A stretch of 46,597 bases of DNA from Clostridia bacterium (GTDB lineage: Bacteria; Bacillota; Clostridia; Oscillospirales; Butyricicoccaceae), in NCBI GenBank assembly GCA_017559995.1, contig JAFYPP010000049.1, positions 1-46,597 on the forward strand. Reading direction: 5' to 3'. The translations under genes were made by a program, and so were the position numbers. Below the pieces are notes generated by a model. It was not told the DNA's origin. It did not search any database and worked only from the letters and a program-made list of their open reading frames with translations. Below, in pieces: positions 40,637-46,597 of the stretch. Position 1 is the stretch's first letter, and each line of letters begins with the position of its first letter.

Positions 40637-41752
40637 ATGTCGGTGAAAAAACGTCTGTTTTGGTCCCACATTCTGATGTTTGCCCTGCCCATCCTTACCT
40701 ATCTGCTCTTTTCCCTGCTGGCCGACCGCCTGTCCTGGATGTACCTGCTCCAGCAGCGGTTCCAGACCATGGAGGACTTCCGCCATCATGTCCAGCTCAC
40801 CGAACAGTTTTCCCGCTGGTTCACCCTGGGCGGTCTGGTGCTCACCCTGCTGGTGGTCAACCTAATGCTGTCCCGGGGCGTTTTGAAAAAGATCGAAGGC
40901 TCTCTGGATCAGCTTTCCGAAGGCCTGCGGCTTCTGCGGGAAGGCCAGCTGAACTACCGCCTGCCCGACCGGCAGGAGGATGAGTTTTCCGCCGTCCGCG
41001 CCGACTTCAACGCCGCCGCCGCCCGTCTGGAGCAGCTGGTGGACGAACAGCGGCAGAGCGAACGCAACCGGCAGGAGCTGCTGGCCGGTCTGGCCCACGA
41101 TCTGCGCTCCCCCCTCACCGCCGTCCGTGCCTATACCGAAGGCCTTCTGGATGGGGTGGCCCAGACCGAGGACAGCCGCCGCCAGTACCTCACCATCATC
41201 CGGGACAAGACCCGGGATCTGCAGGCGCTGGTAAACAAGCTGTTCCTGTTCTCCCGTATGGATCTGGGCCGCAACGAGGACCACCCCGAGCCTCTGTCCG
41301 TCCGGGAAGAGCTGACCGCCCTCCACGGCGTACTTTCCGACGAATACGCCCACAAGGGCATGACGGTGACCCTCACCGTCCCGGAGGAGAGCGACGCCCG
41401 TGTGCTGGCCGACCCCGATACCCTCCACCGCATCGTCACCAACATCGCCGAAAACAGCTGCAAATACGGCGCTTCCGCTCTGGACATCACCCTGCGGCAG
41501 CAGGCCACCCACCTTTCGGTGGTCTTTGCCGACAACGGCCCCGGCGTGCCCCAGGAGGCGCTGCCCCACATTTTTGACGCCTTTTACCGTGCCGACCCCG
41601 CCCGCAGCGAGAAGTTCTCCGGTTCCGGTCTGGGTCTGGCCATCGTTTCCCGGGCGGTACGCAATATGGGCGGCCGCATCATCGCGAAAAATCAACAGCC
41701 CCAGGGCCTGCTGCTGGAGATCCAGCTGCCCCGGCTGGAACAGGAGGTGTGA
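40637..41752 (+). CDS. Sensor histidine kinase
   Basis: 371 residues. TM1 about 9-28, an extracytoplasmic loop of about 30 residues, TM2 about 62-79, a HAMP domain, the dimerisation helix with A-H-D-L-R-S-P-L (His154), and a full ATPase lid (N box N-I-A-E-N, G1 D-N-G-P-G, G2 G-S-G-L-G-L). The short loop suggests sensing at the membrane. The kinase gene precedes the regulator gene, the less usual order. Confidence 0.92.
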   Translation: MSVKKRLFWSHILMFALPILTYLLFSLLADRLSWMYLLQQRFQTMEDFRHHVQLTEQFSRWFTLGGLVLTLLVVNLMLSRGVLKKIEGSLDQLSEGLRLLREGQLNYRLPDRQEDEFSAVRADFNAAAARLEQLVDEQRQSERNRQELLAGLAHDLRSPLTAVRAYTEGLLDGVAQTEDSRRQYLTIIRDKTRDLQALVNKLFLFSRMDLGRNEDHPEPLSVREELTALHGVLSDEYAHKGMTVTLTVPEESDARVLADPDTLHRIVTNIAENSCKYGASALDITLRQQATHLSVVFADNGPGVPQEALPHIFDAFYRADPARSEKFSGSGLGLAIVSRAVRNMGGRIIAKNQQPQGLLLEIQLPRLEQEV

Positions 41753-41755
41753 TCC

Positions 41756-42427
41756 GTGGCGCATATCCTCATTATTGAAGACGACCGGGCCATTGCCCGC
41801 ATCGAAAAGGATTATCTGGAAATGAGCGGCTTTTCCGTCACCCTTGCCGAGGACGGCGAGACCGGCTGCCGCGCCGCCCTGACGGGACAGTTCGACCTGA
41901 TCCTGCTGGACGTGATGCTGCCCGGCATGGACGGCTTCACCGTGCTGCAGACCCTGCGTGACAAGCTGGATGTGCCCATCCTGCTGGTCACCGCCCGCAC
42001 CGAAGATCTGGACAAGATCCGGGGCCTGGGCCTGGGCGCCGACGACTATATCGAAAAACCCTTCTCCCCCAGCGTGCTGGTGGCCCGCATCCGGGCCAAC
42101 CTCAACCAGTACGCCCGTCTCAAGCAGGGCGACCGGGACCGGCAGCTGCGGGCCGGCGATCTCACGCTGGATCCCCGCTCCCGCCGGGTGTTTCTGGCGG
42201 AGCAGGAGGTAGCGCTCAAAAACAAGGAGTACGAGCTGCTGCTGTTCTTCATGCGCAACCCCGGCATGGTGTTTGACCGCGAGACCCTCTACGAGCGCGT
42301 GTGGGGGCTGGAAGCCATGGGCGACAGCGCCACCGTGGCGGTGCACATCAACCGCCTGCGGGAAAAGCTGGGCGAGCAGTTCATCCAGACCGTCCGCGGC
42401 GCCGGCTACCGCTTCTCCGCCGAATAA
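41756..42427 (+). CDS. OmpR-family response regulator
   Basis: 223 residues. Receiver with acidic pair 9-10 and phosphoacceptor Asp52 (L-L-D-V-M-L-P-G-M-D-G), then a winged-helix DNA-binding domain with K-E-Y-E-L-L-L-F-F and R-L-R-E-K-L. A GTG start follows AGGAGGTG located inside the kinase gene end, coupling translation of both. It faces the HtrA gene. Confidence 0.93.
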   Translation: MAHILIIEDDRAIARIEKDYLEMSGFSVTLAEDGETGCRAALTGQFDLILLDVMLPGMDGFTVLQTLRDKLDVPILLVTARTEDLDKIRGLGLGADDYIEKPFSPSVLVARIRANLNQYARLKQGDRDRQLRAGDLTLDPRSRRVFLAEQEVALKNKEYELLLFFMRNPGMVFDRETLYERVWGLEAMGDSATVAVHINRLREKLGEQFIQTVRGAGYRFSAE

Positions 42428-42435
42428 GCAGAAAC

Positions 42436-42463
42436 AAAAAAGCACCCCGTTTGGGGTGCTTTT
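42436..42463. terminator. Bidirectional terminator, GCACCCC family (copy 4)
   Basis: AAAAAAGCACCCC, loop gttt, GGGGTGCTTTT, between convergent regulator and htrA-like genes. Confidence 0.88.
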
Positions 42464-42473
42464 CTTCATTTGG

Positions 42474-44000
42474 TCACTGGCCTTCGTTGGCCACCAGAGG
42501 GATGGTCAGGGTCAGCATCTTGTTTTCCCGGGCCACGGTGAGGGTCACGGTGTCGCCGGGGTTTTTATTGGCCAGATAGCCGGTGACGTCGGTGGCCTGG
42601 GACACGGCAATGTCGTCCACGCTGATGATGCGGTCACCCACCTGCAGGCCGGCGTCCTTGGTGCTCTGCACGGTGATGTCCGACACGTATACGCCGGGCA
42701 TCATGCCGTACTGATAGGCGGTCTGGGCGTCCAGGGTCTGGACGGTGATGCCCAGGATGGCCTTGTTGGCAGTGGGCGTGGGGCTGTTGGGATCGGCCTG
42801 CTGCTGGCTGCCCTGGGGCACATAGGTGCCGGTGGCGATCAGCTGGGAGGCGATCTCCATGGCGTTGTTGCTGGGGATGGCGAAGCCGAGGCCTTCGGAA
42901 TCGGTCTGGGAGCTCTTGGCGGACACGATGCCGATGAGCTGGCCGCGGTCGTTGAACAGGGCGCCGCCCGAGTTGCCGGGAGACACGGCGGCAGTCATCT
43001 GCAGCACGTTCAGCTGGATGTTCTGGACATAGGTGCCGCCGCCGTAGAACATATCGTACAGGCTGTTGCCGCGGCCGCCGTTGGGGGCGGCGCTCTCCAC
43101 CTGCACGGTGATGGTACGGTCAAGGGCGGACACGATGCCGTCGGAGATGGAGCCGGAGAAGCGACCCTCGGGGTTGCCCACGGCGTAGCAGGCTTCGCCC
43201 TGCAGGATCTTGTCGCTGTCGGCGATCTCGGCGGCGGTGAGGCCGGTCTTGTCGATCTTGATGACGGCGATGTCACCGTTGGTGTAGCTGCCCACCAGAG
43301 TGGCCACGGCGGTCTCGCCGCCCTGCAGCTCCACGGTGATCTTGGAGGCGCCGTCGATAACGTGGGCACAGGTGAGGATATAGCCGTCCTGGCTGATGAT
43401 GACGCCCGAACCGGCGCCGGAGGTGACGTAATTGCCGAACCAGTAGTTACTGGTGGTCATGTGCTCGGTGGTGATGGCCACCACAGAGCTTTCCACCTTG
43501 GCGGCTACCTGGGCGCTGGTCAGCGCACCCGTGATCACAGGCTGGGGTGCGGCGGCGCTGCCGCTCTGTTCGGTGACAGGAGCGGGCGTCACCTGCTGGA
43601 TGATGACCGTGTTCTTCTGGTTGGCCACCAGCACGCCGGCGTAACCGGCGGTGAAGCAGATGGCCGCTGCCAGCACCACGCCCACGGCGGACAGGATGAC
43701 CTTGCCCCATTTGATCTTGCGGCGCTTTTTGGGAGCTTCTTCCTCCACAGGCTGGGCAGGCTGCCACTGCCATCCGGCATTGCCGAAGGTGGCCTGGGGC
43801 TCTTCCTCGCCCTGCCGTGCCTTCAGATCATAGGTGCGGTAATGGTAGGCGCCGTTCACCGGCTCCTTGTCGGCGGGAGTGGGCTCCACAGGGGTGGACT
43901 CTTCGGAAACAGACTCTGCGGAAACGGGTTCCGCGGCAACGGGCTCGACAGGAATGTTTTCCCGGATCTGTTCGTTTTTATTTTCAAAATTATCGCTCAT
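42474..44000 (-). CDS. HtrA/DegP-like membrane-anchored serine protease
   Basis: 508 residues. A long acidic, Pro/Glu-rich cytoplasmic N-terminus (1-95), one span at about 100-122, then a trypsin-like domain with His213 (L-T-C-A-H-V-I-D-G), Asp243 (N-G-D-I-A-V-I) and Ser344 (P-G-N-S-G-G-A-L), and one PDZ domain (about 400-500). The extracytoplasmic protease should act in quality control of exported proteins. The 95-residue cytoplasmic tail is longer than usual. Direct repeats in its promoter suit response-regulator activation. Confidence 0.92.
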   Translation of the reverse strand: MSDNFENKNEQIRENIPVEPVAAEPVSAESVSEESTPVEPTPADKEPVNGAYHYRTYDLKARQGEEEPQATFGNAGWQWQPAQPVEEEAPKKRRKIKWGKVILSAVGVVLAAAICFTAGYAGVLVANQKNTVIIQQVTPAPVTEQSGSAAAPQPVITGALTSAQVAAKVESSVVAITTEHMTTSNYWFGNYVTSGAGSGVIISQDGYILTCAHVIDGASKITVELQGGETAVATLVGSYTNGDIAVIKIDKTGLTAAEIADSDKILQGEACYAVGNPEGRFSGSISDGIVSALDRTITVQVESAAPNGGRGNSLYDMFYGGGTYVQNIQLNVLQMTAAVSPGNSGGALFNDRGQLIGIVSAKSSQTDSEGLGFAIPSNNAMEIASQLIATGTYVPQGSQQQADPNSPTPTANKAILGITVQTLDAQTAYQYGMMPGVYVSDITVQSTKDAGLQVGDRIISVDDIAVSQATDVTGYLANKNPGDTVTLTVARENKMLTLTIPLVANEGQ

Positions 44001-44029
44001 ATCGGTTCCTCCTTTGGGTTTCTGGCTAC

Positions 44030-44085
44030 AGTATAACCTGTGCAGTTAAACGAAAGATAATCTCAAGTTAAACAGCAGATAAACA
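44030..44085 (-). promoter_or_regulatory. htrA-like promoter with direct repeats
   Basis: Minus-strand TATACT (44030-44035) with no good -35. GTTTAACT repeats (plus AGTTAAAC at 44044-44051 and 44066-44073) are 22 bp apart, with a related GTTTATCT at 44078-44085. This looks like a tandem activator site. Confidence 0.55.
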
Positions 44086-44105
44086 ATGGCAAAAAATCTG
44101 TGAAC

Positions 44106-44137
44106 AAAAAAACGCACCCGGCCGGGTGCGTTTCTTT
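44106..44137 (-). terminator. Terminator of the cupin gene
   Basis: AAACGCACCC, loop ggcc, GGGTGCGTTT with a T run on the minus strand. Confidence 0.8.
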
Positions 44138-44140
44138 CTG

Positions 44141-44488
44141 TTAGACCTTGAGGATCACCGCCAGCATTTTTGCCGGCTTGTCCGAGCGGTTTTCGATAGC
44201 GTGGGAAACGCCGCTGTGGGCATAGGAGGCGTCGCCCTCCTTCAGCACGGTCTCCACGCCGTCCTCGATGAGCACCAGCTCACCCTCCAGCATGTAATAG
44301 ACCTCGGCGTCGTTGTCGTGGGGATGGGCGCCGATGGAGTCGCCGGGATCAAAGAAAAACTCGGAAAACAGGGTCGCCGAGCCGAACATGGCGTCGGGCT
44401 CCACGATGTGGCGGTTTTCCAGGGTGCCGTTGCCGCCCCGGACATTGTCCCGCACCTGCAGGCGCTGGGCCTCTTTGCGAATGACCAT
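44141..44488 (-). CDS. Cupin-domain protein
   Basis: 115 residues, a single cupin barrel. Motif 1 has H-P-H-D-N-D-A-E-V-Y-Y and motif 2 H-S-G-V-S-H-A-I-E-N. The metal ligands look complete. Function cannot be told from sequence; small cupins include isomerases, dioxygenases and sensors. It lies 23 bases downstream of the zinc-ribbon gene in one unit. Confidence 0.88.
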   Translation of the reverse strand: MVIRKEAQRLQVRDNVRGGNGTLENRHIVEPDAMFGSATLFSEFFFDPGDSIGAHPHDNDAEVYYMLEGELVLIEDGVETVLKEGDASYAHSGVSHAIENRSDKPAKMLAVILKV

Positions 44489-44511
44489 AGTATTACCTCC
44501 AAACGGATGAT

Positions 44512-44790
44512 TTAATATTTGTATTTACAGAACGGGCACTTGGGATAATCGAAATCGTGCTGCTTCCCACAGCTGGGGCACTGCTTTTGCGGAAGTTCTT
44601 CTTCCGGCTCATCCGCCAAATAAAACTCCACCTTGCCGCAGCCCGGACAGGTGTAAATATCCACGCTCATGGCCCCTGCAAACAGATTCGGAAGATCACC
44701 CAACACCCAGCCGGTTTGGCCCAGCTGCAGTTTTTCCCGCTTGATGTACCGCATCGGTCTTCCACAGCGCAAACAGTTCAGGTCTTTCAT
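44512..44790 (-). CDS. Zinc-ribbon protein
   Basis: 92 residues with CxxC pairs near 6/9, 48/51 (C-P-G-C-G), 71/74 (C-P-S-C-G) and 85/88 (C-P-F-C), likely two zinc sites. The C-P-x-C-G-like nucleic-acid-binding ribbon family is a reasonable home. The start is the ATG at 44788-44790, after GGAGGTG. Confidence 0.8.
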   Translation of the reverse strand: MKDLNCLRCGRPMRYIKREKLQLGQTGWVLGDLPNLFAGAMSVDIYTCPGCGKVEFYLADEPEEELPQKQCPSCGKQHDFDYPKCPFCKYKY

Positions 44791-44812
44791 AGCCGCACCT
44801 CCGTTCCTGTTT

Positions 44813-44841
44813 ATTATCCTATATTTCTTATCAAAAGGCAA
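44813..44841 (-). promoter_or_regulatory. Promoter of the zinc-ribbon-cupin unit
   Basis: Minus-strand TTGCCT (44836-44841), 17 bp, GATAAT (44813-44818). Confidence 0.5.
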
Positions 44842-44843
44842 GC

Positions 44844-44873
44844 AAAAACGCCCCGACACCGTCGGGGCGTTCT
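44844..44873 (-). terminator. Terminator of the XRE regulator gene
   Basis: AACGCCCCGAC, acc loop, GTCGGGGCGTT, followed by a T run on the minus strand. Confidence 0.8.
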
Positions 44874-44874
44874 C

Positions 44875-45105
44875 TTATTCTGCTTTATCCGGCGGGATGA
44901 ACTCCAAAAGATCACCAATCTCGCACTCCAGCACGGTACACATCCGTGCCAAAACGTCAAGATCCATCCGCGCGACTTCATTATTGCAGTAATTGTTCAG
45001 TTGGGTGCGCTGCAGTTCTGCCCACTGACTGAACTTATTTTTGCTGATGCCCCGTTCTCGGATAAGTTCATCTAAATGAATGCGAATGGTTCCGTAAGAC
45101 TTCAT
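44875..45105 (-). CDS. XRE-family (Cro/CI-like) regulator
   Basis: 76 residues, a lone helix-turn-helix (I-S-K-N-K-F-S-Q-W-A-E-L-Q-R-T-Q-L-N-N-Y) close to the YozG/small Cro type. It is divergent from the Spo0A-C-like gene and shares the 45106-45231 control region with it. Confidence 0.88.
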   Translation of the reverse strand: MKSYGTIRIHLDELIRERGISKNKFSQWAELQRTQLNNYCNNEVARMDLDVLARMCTVLECEIGDLLEFIPPDKAE

Positions 45106-45149
45106 TGGTTTTCACCCCTAACCTGTCGAAAAAAGGCGAACGATTCTTT

Positions 45150-45178
45150 TTGACACCAATAGTGTAACAAGTTATAGT
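45150..45178 (+). promoter_or_regulatory. Promoter of the Spo0A-C-like gene
   Basis: TTGACA (45150-45155), 17 bp, TATAGT (45173-45178), near consensus. Three AAGAAGT heptamers (45185, 45195, 45209) follow it and may bind the divergent regulator. Confidence 0.7.
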
Positions 45179-45231
45179 GATGTTAAGAAGTTCCAAGAAG
45201 TCTTGTCAAAGAAGTTGCACAGGAGGAGATT

Positions 45232-45465
45232 ATGAAAGACGCATCCGCCGTTTTAGACTCGATCGCCGCACAGCACGGCCTTTCCCGGGCGCAGGTGGAA
45301 CGGGAGATCGCCGCCGCCATCCACGAGGCCATCCGCCATCCCGATCCGCAGGTACGCCGACGGTGGAAGACCCTTTGGCCCGACGGCACCGAGCCTTCGC
45401 CCGCCGAGTTCATCACCGTCCTTGCGCTGATGGCCGCCGATGACAAAACCGCCTTCCCCGCATAG
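45232..45465 (+). CDS. Stand-alone Spo0A C-terminal-like DNA-binding protein
   Basis: 77 residues, no receiver domain. The V-E-R-E-I-A-A-A-I-H-E-A segment and the P-S-P-A-E-F-I-T-V-L-A tail resemble the sigma-A activator/DNA-recognition domain of Spo0A (Spo0A_C). AGGAGGAG precedes the ATG at 45232. The stop codon lies inside the loop and stem of its own terminator. Confidence 0.72.
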   Translation: MKDASAVLDSIAAQHGLSRAQVEREIAAAIHEAIRHPDPQVRRRWKTLWPDGTEPSPAEFITVLALMAADDKTAFPA

Positions 45466-45482
45466 GGAAGGCGGTCTTTTTT
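45448..45482 (+). terminator. Terminator overlapping the stop of the Spo0A-C-like gene
   Basis: ACCGCCTTCCC (45448-45458), loop cgcata, GGGAAGGCGGT (45465-45475), then CTTTTTTT. The TAG stop is 45463-45465. Confidence 0.88.
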
Positions 45483-45912
45483 TACCGGATATACAGGTTT
45501 CCGCCCATCTCATCCACGGTGAGGACCGTGTCGGGGGCCAGATCGTTGGCGATGATGTGCCGTGCCAGCAGGGTCTCCACGCTCTGCTGGAGGAACCGGC
45601 GCAGGGGCCGGGCGCCGTACATGGGGTCGTAACCCCGGGCGATGACCAGATCCTTGGCGTTGTCGGTGACCGTCAGCTTCAGCTGCTTGTCTGCCAGACG
45701 GCGGCGCAGGCTTTCCAGCATCAGGTCGATGATGCCCCGCATATCCTCCCGGGTCAGCGGCTTATAGAACACCGTTTCGTCCAGACGGTTGAGGAACTCG
45801 GGACGGAACTGCCGCCGCAGCAGGGCACTGACCTCGTCACGGGCCTCCTGCCGAAGTTCGCCGTCCTCGCCGATGCCCTCCAGAATAACGGGACTGCCCA
45901 GATTGGAGTCAA
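45482..45912 (-). pseudogene. clpB: ClpB C-terminal fragment
   Basis: Only the last 140 or so residues of a ClpB/ClpC AAA+ disaggregase are present: S-N-L-G-S (the sensor 1 region), R-P-E-F-L-N-R-L-D-E, and the D2 small domain with Y-D-P-M-Y-G-A-R-P-L. Upstream of S-N-L-G-S, where the rest of D2 and all of D1 should be, the sequence changes to unrelated DNA near 45912-45920. A functional disaggregase cannot be made from this fragment. Either insertion/recombination or an assembly join broke the gene. Confidence 0.8.
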
Positions 45913-45914
45913 CT

Positions 45915-46074
45915 TCTTCCCGTCCGCCTGCTTTTTCTGCGCCGGAAAGAGCATTTTCCGCAGTTCTTCCAGCACAGGCCCGGGCCGTCTGGGCGGGTGC
46001 TTCATGACGCACTTCAACGCCAGATATTCCCGCGCAGCCGGAATAAGGTCATCCCGGGCGAGAATTTCCATCAT
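45915..46074 (-). other. Unidentified coding-like fragment at the clpB junction
   Basis: The minus frame reads like natural protein (I-L-A-R-D-D-L-I-P-A-A-R-E-Y-L-A-L-K, then P-P-R-R-P-G-P-V-L-E-E-L-R-K-M-L) and runs straight into the clpB fragment. I do not recognise its family; it may be a piece of a mobile-element gene. Confidence 0.35.
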
Positions 46075-46356
46075 CCGCAGTACGTTCCGGAAATCAAGAT
46101 CAAGGACCTTTCGCAGATCGTTCTGGAAACGATCGCATCACTGAATGCCATGCAGAAGAAAAAGGACAGACTGATTGAGATCACTGTAGACGGCAAAATC
46201 TCTGCCGACGAAATCGGGGACTTTGTGTTTATCCAGCAGGAGCTGGAAAAGATCTCCGTTGCTGTGGAGACGCTTCAGTTGTGGTGTGAGCGGATGATCG
46301 ATAACGGTGTTATTGACCGGGATATTTACCGCAGGTATAAGGAAAGCGGATCCTAA
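45997..46356 (+). CDS. C-terminal fragment of an XRE-type regulator
   Basis: The part from about 46084 (P-E-I-K-I-K-D-L-S-Q-I-V) to the stop resembles the C-terminal region of mobile-element-type XRE proteins that carry N-A-M-Q-K-K-K-D-R-L-I-E-I-T-V-D-G. No helix-turn-helix is present upstream, so the gene is probably cut off at its 5-prime end. The base composition is clearly more AT-rich than the rest of the window. The start coordinate is only the first ATG of the frame. Confidence 0.45.
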   Translation: MLHDALQRQIFPRSRNKVIPGENFHHPQYVPEIKIKDLSQIVLETIASLNAMQKKKDRLIEITVDGKISADEIGDFVFIQQELEKISVAVETLQLWCERMIDNGVIDRDIYRRYKESGS

Positions 46357-46426
46357 TTTTCCGCAGCAGAAAATTACAGAGTGATATTTTGCGGAAATTC
46401 TCCTGTATTTCATTGTAATCCTCCGA

Positions 46427-46432
46427 TATAAT
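46427..46432 (+). promoter_or_regulatory. -10 element of the last gene
   Basis: TATAAT at 46427-46432, 63 bases before the start. The -35 is weak. Bases 46357-46495 also hold a short inverted repeat (TTTCCGCA/TGCGGAAA, about 46360 and 46391) and no gene. Confidence 0.4.
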
Positions 46433-46495
46433 ATTGCTGTAAAGAAAAGATGATGCATACAATGATAACATTGGAAATAAGGAGGATATGGAATC

Positions 46496-46597
46496 ATGTT
46501 TGAAGTTCTGACTGTATTTATCTTTAGCTGGCTGATGATCAAAGCTGCCGGACTGGCTTTCCGGCTCACCTGGGGTGTTGCCAAGATCATCGCCGGA
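46496..46597 (+). CDS. Small hydrophobic protein, start only (runs off the right edge)
   Basis: 34 codons are visible from the ATG at 46496, 10 bases after AAGGAGG. The sequence is hydrophobic with a W-L-M-I-K-A-A-G-L-A-F motif, like short membrane proteins common in gut Clostridia, though I cannot name the family. Confidence 0.6.
   Translation, partial: MFEVLTVFIFSWLMIKAAGLAFRLTWGVAKIIAG

Noticed and set aside
20175..45130. Spo0A-box heptamers TGTCGAA near sigH (20175), the small membrane gene (26984), the abrB-like gene (15104) and the XRE gene (45124)
   Set aside because: About six copies of a heptamer are expected by chance on both strands of this length, and the abrB copy is in coding sequence, so the set is not convincing.
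46138..46590. 150-residue open frame on the minus strand at the right edge
   Set aside because: It overlaps the XRE-like fragment and the promoter of the last gene, and its product has no recognisable motif.
1..46597. tRNA or rRNA genes
   Set aside because: No cloverleaf with a GGTTCGAATC-type arm and no rRNA-like sequence was found by eye; a tRNA scan would settle it.

Overview
The window reads as a chromosome segment of a GC-rich, low-copy-repeat member of the Clostridia, most likely Oscillospiraceae (Faecalibacterium/Gemmiger/Subdoligranulum-like). This placement is inferred from the mix of Bacillota marker genes (rpmH-rnpA-yidD-yidC-jag, a glmU-prs-pth-mfd block, AbrB, SigH-like factor, SpmA/SpmB, a Spo0A C-terminal-like protein, NiaR, RqcH, TrmK), strong AAGGAGG ribosome binding sites, sigma-A promoters and a high-GC codon bias. 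No rRNA, tRNA or CRISPR array is visible.

Layout. 1-3000: divergent lipoprotein start, a CntK/DapF-fold racemase, a LURP-one protein, then a TtcA-like tRNA thiolase with a small kinase. 3000-6500: repeat-rich spacer, then a secreted phosphodiester glycosidase with S-layer domains. 6500-6760: a strange simple-sequence spacer with a bidirectional terminator. 6760-11790: an eight-gene leftward operon (two-TM peptide, nitroreductase, RuvX, a P-loop/tRNA_SAD-like protein, DUF3842, a cytoplasmic class-A-like serine hydrolase, IspE, PHP phosphatase). 11880-15130: DUF378, DUF2085 and zinc-ribbon membrane proteins, a Card1-like CARF nuclease with an unknown charged partner, and a zinc-ribbon AbrB protein. 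15290-20650: spmAB, rqcH-trmK, small cysteine-rich proteins, a SigH-like sigma factor and an Lrp regulator. 20786-23202: jag-yidC-yidD-rnpA-rpmH read leftward without dnaA. 23450-28550: SLOG protein, cardiolipin synthase, RarA, a small membrane protein under a LexA-like operator set, and a DnaD protein ending in a helicase-loader-like zinc motif. 28740-37262: a glmU-like gene with a decayed uridylyltransferase half, prs, pth, an amidohydrolase, mfd and a PrsA/SurA-like lipoprotein. 37313-38964: NiaR and a PTS-IIC-like membrane protein behind a 40-bp dyad. 39157-44000: cation/proton antiporter, a two-component system and a facing HtrA protease. 44141-46597: cupin, zinc ribbon, XRE regulator, Spo0A-C-like protein, then a broken clpB joined to lower-GC mosaic DNA.

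Themes. Several genes belong to sporulation or stage-transition families, although nothing here shows whether the organism sporulates. Four convergent gene pairs share nearly identical terminators. The strongest leads are the CARF-nuclease operon lying outside any CRISPR locus, the eroded GlmU in the classic gcaD position, the NiaR-linked transporter, the LexA-like phased operator in front of a 79-residue membrane protein, and the P-loop protein with an altered tRNA-editing-type zinc site. All functional statements come from reading motifs by eye; no database search was run.
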